Shown here: in pieces, positions 31,868 through 41,091 of the stretch
Numbering within the stretch: the first letter of the stretch is position 1
Layout of the letters: each line of letters starts with the position of its first letter
DNA from: JBGSOV01 sp964558715
Lineage (GTDB): Bacteria; Patescibacteriota; Gracilibacteria; CAIRYL01; GCA-016699755
Reading direction: 5' to 3'
Assembly (NCBI GenBank): GCA_964558715.1
Contig: CAZLFD010000008.1
Coordinates: 1-41,091, forward strand
Length of the DNA stretch: 41,091 bases
Translations under genes and position numbers: made by a program
The notes under the pieces: model-generated
Told to the model about the DNA's origin: nothing
The model's database searches: none
Seen by the model: the letters and a program-made list of their open reading frames with translations, nothing else

Positions 31868-31919
31868 TTGACGAAAGTTTGCTTTTCCTAAAAACTGACC
31901 GACTAGTCAGTTGTATTAT
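31868..31919 (+). promoter_or_regulatory. Promoter region and TetR-type operator of efflux operon
   Basis: TTGACG (31868-31873) is a possible -35. A TATTAT (31914-31919) could be a -10, but the spacing to TTGACG is too long, so the exact promoter is uncertain. Between them lies the inverted repeat ACTGAC (31894-31899), N6, GTCAGT (31906-31911), typical in form for a TetR-family operator and placed right before tetR. This suggests autorepression. Confidence 0.6.
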
Positions 31920-31937
31920 ACATTTATCATAAAAACT

Positions 31938-32522
31938 ATGAAACCACCCGTCTCCGCAACTCGCCAACGCATCATCGATTCTGCTCGGCAGATCATCAGC
32001 GAGGGGAATATGAGCCCCTCAATGAGCGAAATCGCGGTTCGTGCTCGCGTCTCTAAGTCGGCACTCTATTACTTCTTCCGCAATAAAAAAGATATTCTTG
32101 TCGAGACCATGCGCCTAATTCCGGCAGGGTTTAAAGATACGGTTACAACCGCAGCGAAAAAGAAGGTCGGCGCGGAACATAAACTGCGTGAAGTCATCGA
32201 AACGTTCTGTCGTTCTATCCAAAAAGAAGACGCCGTCTCGCAACTGCTTGTGCAACAAGTCTTTTCGCACGACAAAGAGGTACTGAGAACAGTACTACAC
32301 GAAAGAGAAGTCGCCATTCAGGCGCTCACTTCGATAGTGGATCAGGGCGTAAAGGAAGGAGTTTTTCGACAGATGAATCCAAAATTGGGCGCCGAGCTTG
32401 TCGGTGGGTATCTCGATTTTTTGACGATGACACTTACGCTGCCGATCAACAAAGATAATCTAAAAGTCGATTGCGACCCCGTGAAGAAATGTGAACAGCT
32501 CTATCGTTTAATGCTCAAATGA
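31938..32522 (+). CDS. TetR-family transcriptional regulator
   Basis: This 194-aa regulator has an N-terminal helix-turn-helix (residues about 8-55): TRQRIIDSARQIIS, MSEIAVRARVSKSALYYFFRNKKDIL, the classic TetR recognition region. A helical ligand-binding domain follows. It is expected to bind the ACTGAC-N6-GTCAGT palindrome upstream and repress its own operon until an inducer binds. ATG 31938 is used; a TTG at 31911 would overlap the operator. The stop overlaps the start of the adaptor gene as ATGA, so the three genes form one operon. Confidence 0.92.
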   Translation: MKPPVSATRQRIIDSARQIISEGNMSPSMSEIAVRARVSKSALYYFFRNKKDILVETMRLIPAGFKDTVTTAAKKKVGAEHKLREVIETFCRSIQKEDAVSQLLVQQVFSHDKEVLRTVLHEREVAIQALTSIVDQGVKEGVFRQMNPKLGAELVGGYLDFLTMTLTLPINKDNLKVDCDPVKKCEQLYRLMLK

Positions 32523-34546
32523 AAAAACTTCTCTCGTTCGTTGGCGTTCTAATCGTACTTAGCGGCTGTAATGGCAATGGCGAAGAAGAACAAGAAAATG
32601 CTGTCGAAACGAAGGTCGTACCGGCGCTGATGGTACAAGCAATACCATTTAAGCAAACAGTAACCGTATCGGGCACGTTGGAGCCAAAGTTTGAATCGGC
32701 TGTTTCGGCAGAGATTTCGGGAACCGTCTCACAAGTCTACGCAAATGAAGGCAGTGCGGTCTTCCCCGGGCAGCAGTTACTTGCGTTAGCAGCAACCGGT
32801 AATGTCGCCAGCGTTGATGTTTCGGCTGGGCAAACGGCATTGCAAAATGCCGAACGTTCGTTAGAGTTAACACGCCAGCAAACGACAGAGGCAGAGAAAA
32901 ACGCCGAACTCGCGGTGCAGCAAGCACAGAAGAATTTAGAGAATGCCCGCAAAACCGATACTTCAACCGGCAGTTCGGTCGAGGCACAAGTCGCCTCTGC
33001 GCAAAGTGGAGTCGAACTCGCCCAGATCGGGCTCGAGAATTCCGAGAAATCTCTTGCAAATCTGCAGGAAAATCTGAAGAAGCAAGAAAGTGATTTGCAA
33101 GAAAATGAAGAAAATGTGATTTCGGGCGGCATCACCACTTTTCGCAGTGTTCTGCAACAGGCAGATGAAATTCTCGGTGCGACCGATGCCAACGAGCGCA
33201 AAAATGACCGCTTCGAAACGTATCTTGGCTTCCGCAACAAGCAGACGTTGATCGACAGTAAGAATAGTTTTCTGCTCGTCTGGAACGATTTTAAGAATTT
33301 GGAGAGTCGTTACGCGTCGAATCCGAGCTCGGTGACGAGTACAGAGCTCGTGGATATTGCCCAAGCCGTACGCGACACGCTGCGCCAGGTTGATATTATG
33401 CTGCAAAACACCATCACCGGTGGCAGTTTTACCGCTGCAGAACTAACAGGTTTTCGTACATCAACGACGACAAACCGCAGTACACTCGAGAGTATTTTCC
33501 AGTCGATTACTGCTATCGACCAACAGATCAGCGATTTTGAAATCACCAAGCCACAACAACTACGCAGCGCCGAAATCGGTGTAGAACAAGCTCAGAAGCA
33601 ACTTGCTCAAGCCGAAAAAGCGTTGGAACAGAGTAAGAGCGGCGGCGATGTTTCGCTTGTTGGTACGAGTAATCAGATCAGCACTGCCGAAAACGCGCTC
33701 GAAACCGCGCAAACGCAGCTAGAAATCACCCGTAGACAAAACGAGCTATCGATCCAACAAGCTGCGACTGCCCGCGATAGTGCGCGTAATTCGCTGCAAC
33801 GCTCGCAAACGCAGTATTCCAAACTTTCGGTCGCAGCTCCCGTTAACGGGGTAATCACAAGTGCCGCGGTAGAAGTGGGTGATACGGTTTCAATCGGTGC
33901 GCCACTCTTTGTCATCGCCCAGGTAGATGTACTCACCTTACGCGGTGATGTCTCGATTGAGGTGCTTCCCTCCATTAAAAAGGGGGCGCCGGTAATTGTA
34001 GAGATCGATGTGTATGGCGAACGCGAAGGGTTTGTCTCAAATATTTTCCCTGTGGCCGATGCGACGACCCGCCGCGTGACGATCAAGATTTCACTGGATA
34101 ATACGGATGGCAGTATACCGGCCAATATTTTCGCCACGGCCGTGATAGAGTTGCCGCAAGATGAAGAGGTTATCCTCATCCCCTTTAAAAGCCTCACTTC
34201 GCAGCAACCGCCCAGCGTGTTTGTGGTCGGCGAAGCCGAGCGTGAAGATGGGTTCGTCTTGATGGTCGAAAAACGTCTGGTCGAGACCGGCCGTAAAGAA
34301 GGCAATCAGATAGAGATTGTAAATGGAGTTGCTGTTGGCGAAATCATCGTGCCAGGGCCGGTAGTGAGCCTGCAAGACGGCGACCTAGTGGAATTTTATG
34401 AAGAAGACGAAGCTCTCCCCACTCCACAAGCAACAGAATCGGATGAAGCAAATCCAGAAGAGGCAGAAGAAGAGTCTTTCAGACCACAAGAGCGTAATGA
34501 GCAGGAGCAGGACGCGGAATCCGTCGGCCCGGCCAACATTTCGTAA
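32519..34546 (+). CDS. RND efflux periplasmic-adaptor-like (HlyD/MFP) lipoprotein
   Basis: This 675-aa membrane-fusion-type adaptor has a lipoprotein signal (LSGC, Cys17). A split biotinyl-lipoyl domain follows: first half VSAEISGTVSQVYANEGSAVFPGQQLL (about 60-87), second half VAAPVNGVITSAAVEVGDTVSIGAPLFVI near 435-465. A very long coiled-coil hairpin (about 100-430, rich in Gln, Glu, Ala) joins the halves, then beta-barrel and membrane-proximal domains, and an acidic Glu/Gln tail. It would link the RND pump to the outside. No outer-membrane channel gene is present, fitting a cell without a conventional outer membrane. The coiled-coil is longer than in typical adaptors of 350-450 aa. Confidence 0.9.
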   Translation: MKKLLSFVGVLIVLSGCNGNGEEEQENAVETKVVPALMVQAIPFKQTVTVSGTLEPKFESAVSAEISGTVSQVYANEGSAVFPGQQLLALAATGNVASVDVSAGQTALQNAERSLELTRQQTTEAEKNAELAVQQAQKNLENARKTDTSTGSSVEAQVASAQSGVELAQIGLENSEKSLANLQENLKKQESDLQENEENVISGGITTFRSVLQQADEILGATDANERKNDRFETYLGFRNKQTLIDSKNSFLLVWNDFKNLESRYASNPSSVTSTELVDIAQAVRDTLRQVDIMLQNTITGGSFTAAELTGFRTSTTTNRSTLESIFQSITAIDQQISDFEITKPQQLRSAEIGVEQAQKQLAQAEKALEQSKSGGDVSLVGTSNQISTAENALETAQTQLEITRRQNELSIQQAATARDSARNSLQRSQTQYSKLSVAAPVNGVITSAAVEVGDTVSIGAPLFVIAQVDVLTLRGDVSIEVLPSIKKGAPVIVEIDVYGEREGFVSNIFPVADATTRRVTIKISLDNTDGSIPANIFATAVIELPQDEEVILIPFKSLTSQQPPSVFVVGEAEREDGFVLMVEKRLVETGRKEGNQIEIVNGVAVGEIIVPGPVVSLQDGDLVEFYEEDEALPTPQATESDEANPEEAEEESFRPQERNEQEQDAESVGPANIS

Positions 34547-34561
34547 CAACGCAAACAATAT

Positions 34562-37500
34562 ATGAGCATCGAACACGAATCTGGCGGCATCAGCAAAATC
34601 GCGACTGGCCCGGCAGGGTATTTTATCAAATTTAAAAAAGTCGCCATTCTTTTTGGTATTGTGCTCGTCTCGTGGGGCTTGATGTCAACGGTAATCGTGC
34701 CGAAGGAGTCTGCACCATATATCGAATTTGGCATCGTCAATATTTCGACGGTCTACACCGGTGCTTCGGCTGTGGATATTGACAGTCTTGTCACGAGCGA
34801 GATCGAAGACAAAATCAAAGATATCCGCGGTATGAATTCGTACTCTTCGTTGTCGCGCGACAGCGTCTCGAATATTACGATCGAAATGGAGCCCGGGCAA
34901 GATATGACCCGGGTGATGGGCGACGTACGCAGTAAGGTGGATGAAGCGAAACCAGCATTGCCGAGCGAGGTAGATGATGATCCAGTAATCCGTGAAATCG
35001 ATAGTTCTACTCAGCCATTTCTTTCCATCGTCTTATCTGGCCCGTACACCCCAGTGCAGTTGACCGATTTTGCTGAAGAGATGAAAGCTGCACTCGAAGA
35101 CGTACCTAATGTAGCCGAAGTGACACTGAGCGGCAGTAAAGAACGCGAAATCGCTGTNNNNNNNNNNCGCTGTGCGTGTCAACCAAGCGCGGCTCGAAGC
35201 GCTGGGGCTCTCGCTGTCAGATATCACCGGCGCCATCCGCAACGCGCATCGCGACACGCCGGTGGGGAATTTTGAAATTGACGATCTGCAATACTCCATC
35301 CGCTTTACCGGCAAGTTTCAGGGTGTTGAAGATGTACGCACCGTCGTACTTGCTGACCTGAGTGATAAAGGTTTTCCGTCGCTCGTGACCGTCGGCGATA
35401 TCGCCGAGGTGGCCGAACGTCAAGATGATGATAACGAGAGTCTCTACCGCTTCGCACATGTGCGCGAAGGCGATGAGTCAGCGAAAGATCCGATCAAGTA
35501 TATAACACATTTGATCAATGGCATTTTTGCTTTTGAATTGAAGATCATCCTTTTATCGTTGCTGCTTGCCGTCTTTATTATTGGCATCTTCGTACCACTG
35601 ATCTCCTTTGCTGGCAATACCTTGCCGCGCGGCGCATCATTGTTTGTGGCGGCTGTTTTGCTGATGGTTTCGTATCTCGCCTATACACCCGAACCGGTGG
35701 TGGGTAGTGTTTCGCCGCAAGTAGATAATGCCGTCGAACTGGTGCTCTCGAAAAAATCGGAGTCGGATATTTTGAAAGTCGATGAGCGGGTGCGCAGAGC
35801 GGCCAAAGAATTTGCCGCTAACGAAATGCCAGACAACCTTAGTGTCAATTACACCAATGAATCGGCGGTGATCATGCGTGAAGATTATAAAGAAGTCGTC
35901 TTAAGCGGCTTGCAGTCGTTCCTCATCGTGATGGCTTTTATCTTTTTGTTTGTGGGAGTAAAAGAGGGGCTCGTCGCTTCGATTGTGATTCCAATCACGT
36001 TTCTTGTGACCATTGCGGTACTAAATCTGATGGGAAAAACACTGAACTTTATGACGAACTTTTCGATGATCCTTTCGCTTGGTATTCTGGTGGATACGGC
36101 CATCGTTATCGTTGTCGGTTCGCACCAATTCATCAAACAAGGTCTTACCCCTAGTAAAGCCGCACTACGCGCTTTGCAGGAGTTTTGGGGGCCACTACTC
36201 GCAGGAACGCTTACCACCTTAGCGGTTTTTATTCCCCTGCTGAGTATGCCGGGTATTCTCGGGCAGTATCTCAGTTTTATTCCGATTACGGTGATTATCG
36301 TACTCATCGTTTCACTGCTAGTGTCACTCTTTTTGTTGCCTGCCTACACGGCAATGTTTTTGTCAGACCCGAAAGAGGAAAAACCCAAGCGCCGCCGCTT
36401 CGTAAAATTGTGTGCATTTTATGGTGGATTGCGAAAATCACTCGACCGCGGAATCGAAGGGATTATCAACCGCTACGAAAAACTCCTTAGTGGACTGATC
36501 CGCAAACGCGCCCGGCGTCTGGGTATTTTCGCCATCACTGTTGCGGCGTTTTTCTTAAGCTTTACCTTGCGCATCCCCTTTGAGCTGTTTCCTAGTGGCG
36601 ATGCGCCTTTGTTTAGCGTGGCGATCCAGATGCCAGAAGGTACGACCAGTAACAAGACCCTGGTGCCTACTCTGGTGCTCGAAGATTTTTTACTAAATGA
36701 ACCAGAAGTGCGCTACATCACGACGAGTGTAAATGGCAAAAGTGCGACCATTAATCTGGAGCTCCTACCAGTGCAAGAGCGCGAAGAGCTTGGTTTGCGC
36801 ACTTCAAAAGAGATGGTCGAAGCCCTGGCACCTGAATTAGAGCCAATCGGAAACCGCTTTGGCGCTTCAGTCCGCGTACAAAATGCGTCTAACGGCCCGC
36901 CGAGCGACTCCCCCGTGGCGATTCGGGTCATCGCCAAAGACAGCAATGCTATCGATCAGGCCGAGCGCGTCAGTAGCGACTTGACCGATTTGCTGAAAAC
37001 GATTTCCAGAACGCAAGGTGTGCGCAATAATCTCGAGCAGATTCCCGGCGAATTCCGCTTTCAGGTCAACCGCGACCGCGCCACTGCACTTGGCATTAAT
37101 CCAGATGGCGTACCGGGGCTCGTGCGCACAGCCCTGCAGGGCAGCACTGCAGCGACGATTACGCGCAATAATCGCGATGTCGATGTGGTGGTCGAATTCG
37201 ACCAGGAAGAGACAAAATCACTCGAAGACATCCGCAATATGAAGATCTTTGCGCCCGACGGCCGCGCTATCTTGCTCGGGCAGGTGGTGACCATCGAGCG
37301 GGAAGACGCGCTTGCCGCCATCCGCCGTGAAGAAGGAGATATCGCCTTTACTGTGAGTAGCTTGCTAGCACCGGGCGGAAATGCGGGCATCATCACCCAA
37401 CAAGCACTGGCTAAGATCGATGAGGGTGAAATCGATGTGCCAGAAAGTGTTGCGATTGTGACGGCCGGTGAAAACGAAGAAAATGCCGAGTTGATTCAGA

Positions 37501-38180
37501 CCCTGGTCGTCGGGCTGATCATCGCTATTTTTCTGATGTTCTTCATCCTAGTGATCCAGTTTAACGCCTATTTACAGCCATTATTGATTCTGTTTACACT
37601 GATGTTCGCCCAGATTGGCGTAACCCTGGGGCTCTTTTTGACAGGTACACCACGTAGTCTTGCCTATTTACTCGGTATCATCGCGCTAGCAGGTATTGCG
37701 GTGAATAATGCCATTATTATGATCGACCAGATCAATCAGAACCGCAAGGCGCTCAAAGGCCAGGATGAAACAGCAGGTGTATTAGGGCACGCAGTCGTAA
37801 CAGCAGGAAAATCTCGTTTTGTTCCAGTTGTTCTAACCACGCTCACGACAAGCGCCGGAATCTTGCCACTCGTCTTTCAGGATGTCTTTTGGGCAGGCCT
37901 CAGTTTTACCGTGATGTTCGGGCTGATGACCGCATCACTGATGACCCTTTTCATCACGCCATCGCTGTACATACAGCTAGAGCGGGAAAAAGCGATAACC
38001 TTTACCTTCATGCTCTTTGCGATCATCTTCGCCATCGGATTGATGATGCTTGTAAACTTGAATCCAGTTGGATTCGTAGCACTGGCTGCCTCTCTCCCTT
38101 TTTACTTTCTCTATCGATGGCTCTGCCGCAAAAAAGACCGGGTGGTACACACTGACAAGAAGCCGCTACCGACGGCGTAA
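34562..38180 (+). CDS. RND-family efflux transporter permease (split by assembly gap)
   Basis: This is an AcrB/HAE1-type inner-membrane pump. The N-terminal part (34562-35157) has a first helix then EFGIVNISTVYTGASAVDIDS and the porter domain; the C-terminal part continues from 35168. The 10-N gap puts the two parts in different frames. The bases CGCTGT occur on both sides of the gap, and merging them gives one frame of 1201 codons (1200 aa). Usual length is about 1030. An ~85-residue insertion with two helices (about 318-345, 353-369) lies in the first periplasmic domain. TM4 has LVDTAIVIV (one Asp), and TM10 VNNAIIMID without the Lys of AcrB. Third gene of the tetR operon. Confidence 0.93.
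35158..35167. other. Assembly gap (10 N) with 6-nt overlap at its edges
   Basis: Ten N separate ...ATCGCTGT from CGCTGTGCGTGTC.... The shared CGCTGT suggests two contig ends that truly overlap. Removing the N and one CGCTGT joins the codons ATC GCT GTG CGT GTC and restores the RND reading frame. Confidence 0.9.
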
Positions 38181-38194
38181 TACGTTATCACGTG

Positions 38195-38794
38195 TCAATA
38201 TTGCATTCGGGCAAGCTGCTTTTTATAAATCGTACCAAATCCTCGTGAGGGCTCATTAGTACTGATTGACACTTGTGTATCAACCAATACTTGCTCCAAT
38301 TCACTTCTCACAGCTGCCAATTCAACCTGCCCTATGGCATCTAAATCTGAAACATCAGGAAGGCACATGTCTGTCTCAAAAACGAGTAAACCTCCGTTTT
38401 CCAGATGATGCTGCACACAAAACAGAACGAAATCCAAAGGATTATGTTCTACCATTCGTTCATTTCCATGATTTGCGTAGATGTCCCAAGGATTTGGATA
38501 AAACCATGTCATTACACGGAATTTTTCGTCGGGAACAGCACCTATAGAATAGCCATGGAACTCGATTTCAAGTTCATCATTTGAAAAATCTTCAGGAGCG
38601 ACTAAATCTACACCATGAACACTCATACGAGAGTTTCCTAATATTCGCCGCATCCGCGACACTGTATTATGATGCAACCAGCGAATCTGTGCTAATTGTA
38701 CACCACCCTGCTCTTTGGGTAGTTTTATGTACGGATTATCTTTTCGAGCATAATCGAAACCTGCGCCGATATCTAAAACCTTGAGTGATGCCAA
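38195..38794 (-). CDS. Methyltransferase-like protein
   Basis: This 199-aa protein begins with a Rossmann motif I, LKVLDIGAGFDYAR (residues 4-17), followed by an acidic strand end VHGVDLVAPEDF and a late strand-turn GGLLVFETDMCLPD. The arrangement resembles class I SAM-dependent methyltransferases, but motif I is GxGF rather than GxGxG and no catalytic motif is clear. The start is TTG 38794; an in-frame TAA two codons upstream rules out an extension. It converges with the RND gene (14 nt apart), and the 23S rRNA gene begins about 240 nt from its start. Confidence 0.65.
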   Translation of the reverse strand: MASLKVLDIGAGFDYARKDNPYIKLPKEQGGVQLAQIRWLHHNTVSRMRRILGNSRMSVHGVDLVAPEDFSNDELEIEFHGYSIGAVPDEKFRVMTWFYPNPWDIYANHGNERMVEHNPLDFVLFCVQHHLENGGLLVFETDMCLPDVSDLDAIGQVELAAVRSELEQVLVDTQVSISTNEPSRGFGTIYKKQLARMQY

Positions 38795-38870
38795 AGTTTA
38801 TTAAAAAAGGAATACAATAATAATGCAAATATTGAAGAACACAATACTAAAAAAATCTTTCCAAAAATGC

Positions 38871-38899
38871 TTGACACGAATTCATCATTTTGAAAACAT
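38871..38899 (+). promoter_or_regulatory. Candidate rRNA promoter
   Basis: A perfect TTGACA (38871-38876) is followed at 17 nt by AAACAT (38894-38899), a weak -10. It is about 140 nt upstream of the 23S 5' end. No UP element or box A was identified with confidence. Confidence 0.4.
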
Positions 38900-39035
38900 G
38901 CTCTGGCGCTTCCGGATTTTGTTCGGGAGCTTTATGTCCCTTGAAATCAACGGAGAAAACAATTGCAATGTAACTAAAATGGATAACGATTTCCTGACCT
39001 TGGAAATTGTTTGTCAAGAAAAGAAGGTTTTCATA

Positions 39036-41091
<2,056 letters not shown>

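Noticed and set aside
34562..38180. Two separate RND genes (34562-35275 and 35172-38180)
   Set aside because: The split is caused by the 10-N gap. The gap edges share CGCTGT and merging them restores one frame, so this is one gene.

Overview
The window looks like part of a bacterial genome from the Candidate Phyla Radiation (Patescibacteria), possibly Peregrinibacteria-like. This is an inference from gene content, not a marker-gene placement. The supporting features are tandem type IV prepilins, a small two-helix T4SS-type pilin, Cys-repeat lipoproteins, a V-type rather than F-type ATPase, the GatCA amidotransferase, and a 23S rRNA gene with no 16S upstream. The genetic code is standard, because TGA ends amt, pdxT, tetR and other genes. 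Shine-Dalgarno sequences are nearly absent. Many start codons follow T/C-rich leaders or sit very close to a -10 box. The sequence has one 10-N assembly gap (35158-35167).

Region 1-7.2 kb: two tandem prepilin genes, each with its own promoter and terminator; an Amt ammonium transporter with a strong terminator; a stand-alone receiver-domain protein divergent from a one-helix membrane protein; carA; pdxT. The spacers hold palindromic repeats.

Region 7.2-20 kb: an A+T-rich DUF6994-like gene, gatA and gatC on the minus strand, and a secreted CAP-domain protein. Then come two promoters overlapped by CIRCE operators: one drives an unrecognised 119-aa protein, the other a DUF2188 protein plus dnaK. 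After these are a methyltransferase, a Pro/Cys-rich protein, a minus-strand VTT-protein/uppP pair, a class I fumarase alpha subunit, an NrnA-type DHH phosphoesterase and a broken RCC1-repeat gene.

Region 20-30.5 kb: a minus-strand pilin-like gene, then a minus-strand set of alpha/beta hydrolase, processive GT2 glycosyltransferase and a small basic ORF. Divergent from these is a V-type ATPase operon in the order G-like, I, K, E, C, F, lipoprotein, A. The B and D subunit genes do not follow A. The K subunit keeps the known sodium ligands, so the enzyme may be Na+-coupled.

Region 30.5-41.1 kb: a DUF6941-like gene, efp, a tetR-adaptor-RND efflux operon with a TetR-type operator, a minus-strand methyltransferase-like gene, and the first two thirds of a 23S rRNA gene running off the right edge. 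The RND gene is split only by the N gap. Merging a 6-nt overlap at the gap edges restores one 1200-codon frame.

The most notable points are the CIRCE-controlled unknown gene, the V-ATPase operon with an embedded Cys-repeat lipoprotein and no B/D, the two-helix insertion in the RND pump, and the non-Shine-Dalgarno leaders.
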